In this document: positions 46,187 through 61,826 of the stretch, piece after piece
How positions within the stretch are numbered: the first letter of the stretch is position 1
How the letters are laid out: the number at the start of each line of letters is the position of its first letter
From: Sarcomyxa edulis
Taxonomy: Eukaryota > Basidiomycota > Agaricomycetes > Agaricales > Mycenaceae
Length of the DNA: 64,000 nucleotides
Direction of reading: 5' to 3'
Assembly: GCA_009761415.1 (NCBI GenBank)
Contig: QUOL01000014.1
Coordinates: 868,001-932,000 of the forward strand
Made by a program: the position numbers and the translations under genes
Notes under the pieces: model-generated
The model's input: the letters and a program-made list of their open reading frames with translations, nothing else
Told to the model about the DNA's origin: nothing
Database searches by the model: none

Positions 46187-47893
46187 ATGTCTATCTTCCA
46201 GTTCCCCAAGCACATCGTCGATGAGCTCCCTCGGCTGTTGCCTTACCTCGAGGGCTACACCTCTGATATAACTTCTCCCTCATATACTCCCGCATCAAGG
46301 AACTTCAAAATTCATCCCCAATGTCTCGAACGCATTCCAGAACAACTTCTTTATCTCGTACCCTACTTCGAGCAGGTGGACCAAGACCTTTTGTGGCTCT
46401 TGCCATACTCCAAGGACTTCACTACTGAAGACTCCTCTCCCTCGCATATTCCCGTTCCGTCAACTCATCAGCGTCACGATCACGTCCAGTACGACTCGTG
46501 CGACTCTGAAGAGGACAATAGCTTCGCGGATGACAGCAGTGATGACTCGGATAGTTGTTCTGACTCTGAAGACGAGTTCTACGACTGCAAATCCTTCGAA
46601 ATTGACCTTGGGTGCGTTGTCGATTTATTTAGCACTCTTTGACTTGTTCTGACTGCATAATCGCCTTGAACAGTTCCAACACCAATGGTCACTTCGACCA
46701 ATATCGTCTCGGTGACGATGATACCGACAGCGAGATGACTGATCCTGAATCCTCGTACGTTTCTTCTCATCATCGCCCTGAAGAACTGCATTCTTATATC
46801 TTTCACATAGGTTGAACAAGAATGAAGAGGTTCATGCTGCCATCGTCTCTGAGTATGTTCTTCATTTCTTTTCTCCATGTAGCCTCAAACTCAACCATCA
46901 TTTCCCTCCAGATCTGAAGAAGACGACGCCTCCTTCGCAGCCGAGCCCATGAGGGCATCTAGTGCCCCGACTCCTGCGCGTATCGTCGAGACCGTCCAGT
47001 CAGAACAAGACCGTCGCATCGCACCACTTCCCCGCCGGTCCATTGCTCCTCCTCAATCGACCGCTACACTATATCTCTTCCCCACTGCCAGGACTACGCG
47101 CAAGAACTACGCAGAGTTAGAAGAATCGGACGACGAAAACGCTAGCGACGACGAGTTCGTTCCCGAGAAATCATCAGGCTCCGGGAAACGGAAGAACAAG
47201 TCGAAATCTCGAGGTCGTCGCATGAAGACGTCTTTCGATTCCGGCTCGTCTTCCGGCTCTTCCTCCCCTTCCCCCGCTCCCACCACCTCATCTTATGGTT
47301 CTCCCGCCCCCTCATCCTACGGTTCTCCCGCCCCCTCATCCTACGACTCTCCCTCTCCATCCGGTTCTTCCTCTTCGTCCTCCGCCGCCTCTTCGTCGTC
47401 TCGCTCTTCCGCCAAATCCAAATCCAAACCCAAACCCAAATCCTCTGGCCGAAAATCCAAATCTGGTCGAGCCCCGAAACGCGCCAGCGCTGTCAAAAAG
47501 GCTGCCGCCCCAAAAAAGAAACAGCCACGCATCAACACACCCCGTTCTCGTCGCACTCAAGTCGACTACGACCTTGCCAACGATTACGAGGTTCATCACG
47601 ACCCAGTCGTTTGGGATGAGAACGGCGAAGCGCCGTGCGTCCTCTGCGATCTAGTATTGAAGGCTGGACGGAAGGCGGATAACAAACGACATTACAGGAC
47701 GCACTGTAAACAGTTCTGCATTGCCCAGCAGACTGGCCAGCGCATCTGGGTCTGCTCGGAGGAAGTTGATCAGGTGCTAGACAACTATCCTGAGTACCGG
47801 CTGCCGGGCTATTCGCATTGGGGGTGCAAGGGATCATTCTGCAGGAAGGATACAATGGTCAGGCATATCAAGAATGGCACCTGTGCGCGTTAG
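46187..47893 (+). CDS. Lineage-specific C2H2-like protein, copy ZF2
   Basis: Four exons (46187-46611, 46674-46754, 46811-46852, 46912-47893) join to 509 aa. The N-terminus MSIFQFPKHIVDELP and the YLVPYFEQVDQDLLWLLPYSKD segment match ZF1. A Ser/Pro/Lys-rich middle region contains short tandem PAPSSY-type repeats. The C-terminal domain has CVLC...KRHYRTH (C-x2-C and H-x3-H) and a WGCKGSFCRKDTMVRH...C block. Its place opposite F-box 2 mirrors ZF1 and F-box 1. Probable nuclear nucleic-acid-binding protein. Confidence 0.88.
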
Positions 47894-48791
47894 ACTGCCC
47901 ATTTCTTGATATTCATCCATTCATGGTACGTCCGTCTGCGGTCTTTTCCTTCTCGCAACATTGGCTGATTTATCACTTCCTTGAACTACAGACTAATTTA
48001 CGACGTTCTCTCTCTTCTATCTCATTTGTACACCATACATCATCCCGAACCTGTTCTATACTTTTTTTCTATCTTTTCGACTCATCACTTTTCTCATTGT
48101 TCCCCGTCATCTACATCTTCATCGACATAGAGTCATTTGGACATTTGGAGCTCGATCATAGTATTCTCTACCTAGCATTCACATTCTCCTCTGGTCTACC
48201 AATCTTCCACCTCTCTCTTCTCCATCCTTCCACCATTCCACCATTTCCACACCCATTCCACCATTTCCACCACCATTCCACAATCCCGCCACCACCTCCC
48301 AAATACTCCTCCTCCATTCCTCTTTGACCATTCTTGAATTTGTTAGTAGTCCCGTATATAGTGTCTGCAGCCTCAATTCTACACACCTCGACGAGCATAG
48401 ACTCGGAGAGGACGACACACCAGACGCGAGATGAACTTCGAGTATTTGTTCGCAGTGATGTTATATACATCTTGAGAGGTGAAGTCAAATGAGGACACGA
48501 AGATCTGAGAGTAAAGATGACTCGTCTTGAAAACGAATGCTCTCACCGAGAAGACTGCGCGATTTATAGTCGCGACGCGACTTGAATCCCGTGACCGTTA
48601 TATCGCGGATGCAAATCGAAGGTAAGTACTTCAATCATGCAGCTTTCTATGGATTGAGCCGGTATCATGTCAGCCCCAGTCGCGCTGAACAGCATCATAT
48701 CAAAAAATACATATATATGTCGTAAATGTCATGAGAGAAAGACAATACAATACTCTTCAAACGTTTGTCCTTACCACCTTTGCCAGTCTTA
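47894..48791. other. Convergent spacer between ZF2 and F-box 2
   Basis: Inverted homologue of 22859-23856, with a short CCATTCCACC repeat stretch at ~48225-48300. A palindromic GTCGCGACGCGAC-type motif near 48565 also occurs near 23090 and 27540. Confidence 0.6.
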
Positions 48792-50449
48792 TCAATTTCC
48801 AGAACTCGTTCCTTCCTCCGAACTAGCATAGGTGGGATAAATGAAGGTGGGTATAATCCGATTGACTTCCTTCCACCGCTTGGTAACACGTCCATGCCCT
48901 TGCCACGCAATAACCTGAATGTAGCCAAACATCTCTGACAGAAAATCAGCGACTTCAGTCGGATTCTTGATTGGGGAGTTTCCAACTATAAGCATAGTAA
49001 GAGCGACCGAGTACCCTCCGAACGGTCGCATTTCCTCGAGGTAGTCCCAACCGGGAACTTCGGTCGCATCGAAGATCATGAAAATCATTCTGAGTTTGCG
49101 ACAATGGATAGCGAGGTGGACGATGGCGATAGCGGTGAGAGATATCATCCCGGTGTCTTCGGAATCTGATGGGGGCATGAGGTGTAATACTTCAAGATTG
49201 GGCCATGCCATGGCGAGGTCTTTGATGAGAGAGTCGGGGATGTCGTATGCGCAGGGCAGGGAGATGTGGATTGTGCTGATGGGAAGTCCGAGGAGAGGGA
49301 GGAGAGTTTTGGGTATTATGGGTGTAGGGAGATTAGTCTCATCGTCTATCCAATAGTCTGAGCATCGAACATGTATTTGGTGTAATTCGTTGCCGGATTT
49401 GTGTTCCTTCAGTGCTTGAAAGGCGCTTTCCAGGAGGCCTGCGGTGGGCAATGTATCGAGTGCGAGTGCGACACTCCCTACTGCAGGAGATGAGACGTGC
49501 TTCAAGAGTGAGAGAAAGTTTCCTATAGAATCCGTGGCGATGAAAAGTTCTTTGAGGCTCGGAAACCCTGCGGAGATGGGTAATGATCCAAAATCGAAAG
49601 CAATGTACACTGTCATCTTGAAAAGATTGGGAATTTGCGAGAGGCCGGTCAAAGTTGGTTCGGAAACCGGTAATTCTTGAAAACAGAATTCCTCGAGGGA
49701 AGGTAGGGAGACAGCTATTTCGCACAATTCGAAATCGAAAGACGGTGCAAGGTCATCACAGCGGTCAGGACTTATATCGAGCACCAGGGACCGAAGAGAT
49801 GGAGACATGCACATCAAGGACGGAGGTAAGCGAACGAGTGCGTTTTCGGGAAGCTCTTCTTCATCTTTTTTGTTGATATAGACGAAGCGTTCGAGTTTGG
49901 GGCCAAGAAATATGTGGATGTGGTGAAGCATATCTGAAGATCGACATACTATGGATCGAAGACTCGGAAATATGCAGAGGACAGGGCGGTAGACGCTAAT
50001 AATCGAGAATATTGACTTGTCAGGATCCATCAGCCGCACGCAGGTCGAATCTTCATGTTCGAGTTCCCTGATTCGACGAGCATAGAACAATACTCTGGCC
50101 CAGTCTTCTCTGGACTGCACGCGTTCTCCAATGGACTATAGATAAGGACACCAAGATGTGAAAACATGTCGTATGAATATTGAATATAGTCACTTACAAT
50201 TGAGCGACCTTCGCCCACGGCAGATGGGAAGCACAGCCAGAGAGGACCCAACGATATCTGCTTGTACCATAAAACATCCAGGGATGGCTCCAGAAAGGCA
50301 CGGCACGTCAAGGCAAACGAGAGAACAGCACCCGTGTCCGGTGGCTCGTATGGTATCGTACTATCCGTTCTTGAACGCAGACTAGGGGTCATATATACGA
50401 GATCGAGGATCATGGCTACAAGTTCTGGAATCTGGAGACATCGATGCAT
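48792..50449 (-). CDS. F-box protein, Agaricomycete type, copy 2
   Basis: Exons 50449-50198 and 50135-48792 with a 62-nt intron give 531 aa. The N-terminus MHRCLQIPELV and LSFALTCRAFLEPSLDVLW match F-box 1, as do the intron position and the block around HIHIFLGPKLERF. Leucine-rich segments follow. It is the inverted duplicate of F-box 1. An upstream in-frame GTG at 50467 was not used. The start lies ~110 bp from the divergent Scm3-like gene. Confidence 0.85.
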
Positions 50450-50559
50450 GGCCTGAGTGGTCGACACGACGTCCCTCCGTATCAGCGTATGTCGAGATTG
50501 ATGAGAAAGGGCGCGTGAGAAAATTCAGACGCGACTTCAAGGCCTGCTCCTCGACGTCC

Positions 50560-53500
50560 ATGCAAAGAGATAGTCGACATCCCTCTCATTCTCCCCACAA
50601 TACTCTCTCTTTCTTTCCATCTCCATATCGTCTCACAGACTCAGCTCCTCCTTCGAAACGCCAAAGAACTTCCTCGACTCCTCGTCCCCATCACAATGCA
50701 TCTTCGTCCTCATCTTCGACACCACCCATCGACATCAACGCCGAACGTGAAGCATCGACACTCCGTATGCTTGACTCATGGTCCCACCTTGTCGAAAGAT
50801 ACACGCGTCGTCTCGACGAAGATGATATAATCGATCTGCGCACTAACAAGATAGTCAAAGATCGTGGTGTCCTCCGGGCCTCTTCTAATATCAAATTTGG
50901 CTCTTTTGCAGATCCTGATCCTGACCCTCGTGCACTGCAAAGAACTGAAAGCGACGATGGGGATGCATATGTCGATCCAGACGTAGACGAGTTGGATATG
51001 TTGTCTGAGCCGACGCCACTGCCACTGCAGAAACAAGCTATCACTGAGGTGGTGAAACGATTGCCACCGGTGAGAGTAATTGATCCTGCTGATGCTCAGG
51101 ATTTGAAGGCATTTTTGGAGGCTGAGAGGGTGAGGAGAGAGACGTATGGAAGTGATTTGGAGGAAGAAGAAGAAGAAAGCGTGGAAGAAGATCTAGAGGA
51201 GGAGGAGGAACAAAAAGAAAGTGAAAGTGAACCTGATGAAGAAGAGGATGCGCATACAGAGGTTTCGTCCAATCCTCCGGATGAAGACGACGACGCCGAA
51301 ACGCATGAAGACCAGGTGGACAACAGACGATCTCCGTATCCTTCTCATGTTCAGGCTCGTGCACAAATCCAGGACGAATCTGAGGACGAGCTTGGCGCGT
51401 GGCCTGAAGATGAAGGGACGACTATGATTGCACATAACCTGACTATCGAAAGGCAGCAGGATGACGATGATTCTGAGGATCCACCAAGTCCCAGCCCTCT
51501 CCCTCGTCCTATGTCTACTCGATCTCGTCCTCTACTACCCACTCCCGTAGATGATACGCCAACTCCGAATCCAACTCCCCCACCACCCCCACCGAAAGAC
51601 ATCTCAAATCGTCGATCTCAATCCAAACTGCCCTCCAGACCAAAGCCAAAACCACTATTCACCCCTCCCCTCTTGACCCCAACTCCAACACCTACTACAA
51701 ATCAACTCCAAACGCCACCCATGTCCTCCTCGGAACCTATTTCCGACTATAACAATATTTCTAAATACTATCGACGTGACTACTCCATTCCCTTCTCAGA
51801 CCTCCCACCTCTGCCTCCGTCTTCTCCCCTTCCCCCATCTGCATCATCTCCGCCACCGCCCTCTTCACCTCAAAAATCCAACTCCACTCCTCGACCTCGA
51901 CCAAAACCTCGACCAAAGAAGCCCACTTCTGCTCTTAATGAGCCACCTCATCTAGATCTGACTAAACTCTCGAAAACGCCTCTCCAGAGACGGAAATCCC
52001 AGGTAGCTTCATCTCTAGCACGAGCATCAACACCACCGCCTCCCCCGAAAGAGAAACGAAAACCAAGATTGATTCCTGAAGTTGTTATTACTCGGCGTGC
52101 GAGTGATCTTCATCCTCATCATGCATCCACCTCTGCGTCTGCTTCTACTTCTGCTTCTGCGTCTACGTCGAAACCGAAACCGAAACCAACGAGAAAAACG
52201 AAACTGGTTCCTTCTCCTTCGACGCGTCTGGAAGAAGAGGATGATGAGGAGGAGGAGGAGCGGAACGTGGACGGGAAGGAAACAAAGGTCAAGGCCAAGT
52301 CTACATTCAAATCTACATCTACGTCGAATACAACCACGACGCCAACGACGCCACCAAAATCTACCCCGAGACCGAAAACGCCAATACCCACACGCGCTCG
52401 TTCATCTTCCCGTGTTACGCGTTCGCATCCTGGACCTCAATCAGAACCTCAACTAGCCCAGAGTGATGCTGATGGGGATGAAGATGAGGATGGGAATGAC
52501 GTTGATGGGGATGACGAAGACGGGAATGAGGATGAAGAAGAAGGAAAGGATGCTAACAACGATCCGTTGAACATCCCTCCTTCGCCTGTTTCGGATCGAA
52601 GGAAGTCACGATCGCGAGGTAGGAGTCAGAGTAAGGGTAGGAGGAGGGTGGAATCTGAAGAGGATGAGGAGGAGCGAGTAGTTGACAAGCAGGAGAAGGA
52701 GAAGGGCAAGGGCAAGGGTAAAGCTAAAGCTAAAGAGAATGCACTCACCCCCGCACCAAAACCCAAAGTCGCACCGAAACCAAAGACAACGCGTAACTCC
52801 ACGTCCACGTCCAAGCAGACATCATCATCTTCCCTGCCCATATCTGACTCTGATTCGACGACGCCTAGTAAGAAACGGTCGATACCGGGTCCCCGAAAAC
52901 GGAAACGCGTCGCGTCGACTGGGTCTGTGGATGAAAGTACTCAGGCGGAGACGGAGACGAATACGCCGATGCAGACACGTACACAGACACAGCGAGGACG
53001 GTCGAAGAATCCTGAGAACCACAAGACTCCAGGATCAAGTATACGATTGAGGAGTCCTATTCTCAGTGGTACGTATCCGTTCCAAAAAAAGATATCGGGT
53101 ATATGTTGACCTCCGTCTCATCTCGTAGATTTCGAACAACGATCCACTCCTGCACCTATATCTAAAGCATCAACATCGAAATCCCGAGCACGTTCACAAT
53201 CTGCCGTTACGCGTAGTTCTTCCTCCCGTCCGCTTGATTCCCCTTCTCATGATCGTTCTCATTCTGCGTACTCACAACCTCCATACACGCCACATCACCC
53301 ACACCCTCACTCGTACTCTCAGCCTCCGCATCCCCAACCCCCTCTCCCCTTGCACCTCCCACCAATCCAAGACTTCCAAGACCCCCGTGCACAATACATC
53401 ATCTCCCAAGCTATCTCTCAAGCCGTACAACAGCTTTCTTTGCTTGGTGGCATTCCTGGTTCAGGTGCGGGTTCGTATGAGGCGTTCGTTTCTGGTTCTT

Positions 53501-54213
53501 TATCGGCATCGGCATCGTCTGCTTCATCGTCCTTGTATCCCATACCTTGGCCGACGTACCATCCAGGCTCAGGATCATCATCCTCGATCTCGGCGTATAA
53601 TACTCCGAAACATCGTGCATACCCGCACGACCATGACTCTTCGTACTCACACTCGTATTCGAGCCCACTGCCACCTTCATCCCCGCCACCCCCATCATCC
53701 TCTTCGCCTCCTCCTCCTCCATCATCCTCATCCCCTCTGAAACCCAAATCCAGACACCAAGATGGACATGGGAGTGGGACTGGAAGTGGGAAGAAGGCAG
53801 GATCACTGGTGAGAAGGAGTAAATCCCGAGGAAGGCGTGTCTCTTTCGTTTTTGATGAGGAACAGACTGTAGCTGAGAAGGAACGGGATGATGATGAGGA
53901 TGAGGACGCGATGGTTATCAGCCCGTCTGCCCGAGGTGCGAAGGGCAAGGGGAAGGGCAAGGCTCGCGCGGTTGATGATGACGATGAAGATGAAGATGAG
54001 AGGACGTCGCCGTCGAGGCGAGGACGGAGGTTTGAGAGGGCACAAACCCCTGGACCTCCATCTCGTTTGTCGCCGTCGCCACCGCCAGGCCATGGAAAGG
54101 CTGGCAAGAGCCACGGTGTGGCGCAGCCTGAGGATGGAAGTCGTTCTGGTGCTAGCACTGGTCGAGGGAGAAGTCGATCAGTTGCGAGCACTAGAACAAA
54201 GTCAAAGCCGTAG
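50560..54213 (+). CDS. SCM3: Scm3/HJURP-like centromere protein (CENP-A chaperone candidate)
   Basis: Two exons (50560-53068, 53129-54213) give 1197 aa. Near residue 80 is the conserved short block SWSHLVERYTRRLDEDD followed by IDLRTNKIVKDRGVLR, the pattern of the Scm3/HJURP domain that binds CENP-A/H4. The rest is disordered: acidic runs, Pro-rich stretches, many basic RKRK-type patches and Ser/Thr/Lys repeats. Scm3 loads CENP-A at centromeres. Basidiomycete homologues are long and mostly disordered, which fits, but outside the block nothing confirms the call. The first in-frame ATG is 50560; the codon at 50515 is GTG. Confidence 0.68.
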
Positions 54214-54412
54214 TATCACTATCAGTGCATGCTGTCGTTGGTGTATCTTGTATCCTTACTTATATCTTTGATTATTGCTTAAGCTTAGTATCTATCTTCG
54301 ATATCTGAGAATCTAATTATAACGGGAGCGAGTACGCGTTACGTAAGTCTCATCAACTTCGACTTGTTTTCCACCCACTGCACACCAAGTCTGAATCTTC
54401 GAATTGCTAGCC

Positions 54413-55259
54413 ATGTCCAAGTACGCACCACACAAACGATCCTCAAACCAACCAAGAGCTACTTCATCTACGATATGCCAGAAATGTCTGGGAACAGGTA
54501 TGTACACCACCCCACCACTCCACCCTCATCATACGGCTACTATTAGTACTCAAATACTCACACTTCCCACTACTCGCAGGCCACTTCATCTACGAATGCA
54601 AATCCACCCGGCCATACGTCTCCCGTCCTTCCAGAACGCAACAACTCGAGAACCCGCGGGTGCTCGCAAAGTTGAAGGCTGAAGGGAAGCCTACGTATGA
54701 GGTTCCTGAGGAGTTTAAGAATAAGTGAGTCTTCGCTCGTTCGGTTCTGATACTTGCATGTGCATTGTATTGGGCTGAGTCTGTCGTATCGTGGTCCGTG
54801 GGTCTCATTTGCTTCGTTGTATTAGGAGCGGAACGGCAAACCGAATCTTAGAGGCGAAAGAGAAGGAGAGGAAGGATGCGGTGGATGTGGATGGTTCGGG
54901 CAAAGGGAAGGAGAAGGTGAGATCTAGGAAGAAAGCAAAACGGTACGACTCTCGTGCCGCCGTAACTATAAGTCATCCAGCAGCTAAGCGCTAAAATCTT
55001 CACGTTTACTAGATCATCTTCACATTCTGGTTCAGACTCAGACTCAGACTCAAACTCGGATACCTCTTCATCCAGCTCATCCTCTTCATCATCCTCCAGC
55101 TCATCCTCATCCTCGGACTCAGATTCCTCGCGTTCAAGAGAACGCGACCGCAAGCGGCGTGTACCTACCAAAAAACGTCGTTCGGGGTCACCGTCCTCTG
55201 CTAGCGGTAGCGGCGATGAGTCTGATGCACCAAGAGGACCAGGTAGAGGCAGGAAATAA
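54413..55259 (+). CDS. CCHC zinc-knuckle protein, ZCCHC10-like
   Basis: Four exons (54413-54497, 54580-54724, 54826-54942, 55013-55259) give 197 aa. The N-terminus has one knuckle CQKCLGTGHFIYEC (C-x2-C-x4-H-x4-C), then KSTRPYVSRPSRTQQL, a stretch typical of ZCCHC10 and fungal homologues. The C-terminal half is a poly-Ser/Asp region and basic RSRERDRKRR-like patches ending in GPGRGRK. A nuclear RNA-binding, splicing-associated role is likely from the family. All introns are GT-AG. Confidence 0.88.
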
Positions 55260-55456
55260 TGGTGATGGTGATAGTGTTTTGATACCCTTCGAAACTGTTT
55301 TGTGTACATACTCATACTCCCACCAGGTCTGTAATCTAGTGATACTCACTTGTACTGGTCCAAATTGGTCGCAGTAGGGTCTGTGCTGTGGCCGTGGGTG
55401 ACGGCATCGCTTCCGAGTCATTCCATTACTCAGACCGACGCACAAAGACCACTTGC

Positions 55457-55640
55457 ATGCATCGTTATCTCCAAATTCGCTCATACCCACAACACTCAGT
55501 TCTTCCCAGTTTGCCGCGTACAGACGACAAGTCATCCAACGGTGATCGCCCCACCATCCTTGACGTATTGTGCGGTTCTCGAGCCGTCCCTAGACTCTAA
55601 GATGCTTCGTAGTCTAAACAGACAACGTTACTTTGGCAGC
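55457..55640 (+). pseudogene. F-box gene relic
   Basis: ATGCATCGTTATCTCCAAAT matches the start of F-box genes 1 and 2, and ~110 bases further on the sequence encoding the CRAFLEPSLD segment is recognisable but out of frame, with a stop just after. Nothing of the long C-terminal part remains. It is squeezed between the zinc-knuckle and V-ATPase genes. Confidence 0.6.
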
Positions 55641-55874
55641 AGGATGACCTGTTCATGTTACTGGTCACCGACGAACAAAATCACTGCTTGTGGAGGATGT
55701 TCTTGAACCTATGCACAAGATATAGGCGACTCAGATGATAGTCGATCCATGTTCGATTCCGCTGGCCTTGGTAATCCTCATCGAGGTCCATGCCACTGAG
55801 GCAGCTATGTATCATGGTATGTAGCGGCAAACATGCTATTCCAAATCGTACTGTAGCATCGATACAGTCTATGT

Positions 55875-56803
55875 TCAGCATTCCGCTGACGTTGCTTTTG
55901 TGTTCATGATCAGCGCCACAATCAGTCTACGAAGTTACGAAGCAACAAGTTAGAGAGCTGAAAGTTCAGTGGAAGGAGTTGGCGCACCCGTACAACCCCA
56001 ACACTTCCGCGAAGATGAGGATGAGGACCATTGATACGAATACTTTTGATTCGTGGACGTATGCTCGTACGCACTGCGAAATCGGAGGTAGAGTCGTGTC
56101 AGAGTCACAGTAGGAGCAGTAGGAGCAGAAGGATGTTAAGAAGACGATGGAATCGATGGGGAATGATGAATAGAAACGGGTACGTGAATAGAAGGTAAAC
56201 AGGATAGCATGCTACGCACCGAATCACCAACAATCCCAATAGCCCACCCGGCAGCCATACCTGAAAACCCACATGCAAGACCTGCTCCTAGGTGTACGAA
56301 GCCGGCGAAGAGTGTGTAGTCGTGTGGTGTTACTGTGATTTCGGATAGTTAGCTAGCTATATGCGGACGAGGACGACTGGGGTTGGGACTAACACGATCC
56401 AGCAATGAGCACCGAGACTACTAGGCCGTAAACGGCGATGATACCTGACATGACGACGGGTATGAGAGACTGTATGCCGGTCATTGAGACTCATTATCAG
56501 CATTGTCATTGCGAGTATATATCGCTCCTCACCTTCATAATCAACTCTGGCCTAAACGTCCCCAATCCTGCGATACCGATACCAGCCTTTGATGTCCCGA
56601 ACGCTGCACCTACCGCTATTTACACGTCATTGCATATGAGATGATAGTGTCTCGAGATGTATATGAAGTGTTACGCACTGCTGAATATCATCTAGAACAG
56701 CTATCCATTGTCAGTAGATGAAACGAGAGCCGGGAGTTGGACTGACCGCTGAAGCGACACCTGCGAAACCGAAGAATGGGGCGTAGGGTGGACACGTTGA
56801 CAT
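55875..56803 (-). CDS. VMA3: V-ATPase proteolipid subunit c
   Basis: Seven exons (56803-56747, 56691-56679, 56615-56533, 56469-56394, 56332-56220, 56073-55988, 55926-55875) join to 159 aa, against ~160 in yeast Vma3. Four transmembrane helices are visible: [51 protein letters not shown], and the last with the proton-carrying Glu in [11 protein letters not shown]. It forms the c-ring of the Vo sector on vacuole and endomembranes. One donor is GTTAGT. It is divergent from ECM16 over 200 bp. Confidence 0.94.
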
Positions 56804-57003
56804 GGCGGAGCACTGGAGAGGGTAGTCGAGTTAAGTATGCTTGGAGTTGGAGGCAGAAGGCAGTAGTAAGTATCGTGGCTTGGCTCAACTTGTCCTTGTT
56901 TCAATTTAGACCACGACAGCCGAATCCGATCATTGAAGTTTCCTGCCTGTTTCTGCCAAAAACTTTTCATACATCCTCAACCACGACCCTCGGACGCGTA
57001 CCC

Positions 57004-61673
<4,670 letters not shown>

Positions 61674-61826
61674 CCATGTCAATGATACAATCGATATAAT
61701 ACAGTTATAATGCAATGCGATGGGTCTATATGTAAGTAAGCGCAGTTCTAGCACGAAAGCTAATAATGATAAAATATGGCAGGGTATGAATGCGATGTAG
61801 AGATCCAGAGCGATGTGAACGTTGTC

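Noticed and set aside
50691..54191. Many ORFs of up to 257 codons antisense to or out of frame with the Scm3-like gene
   Set aside because: They arise from the low-complexity Ser/Asp/Pro codons of the real gene.
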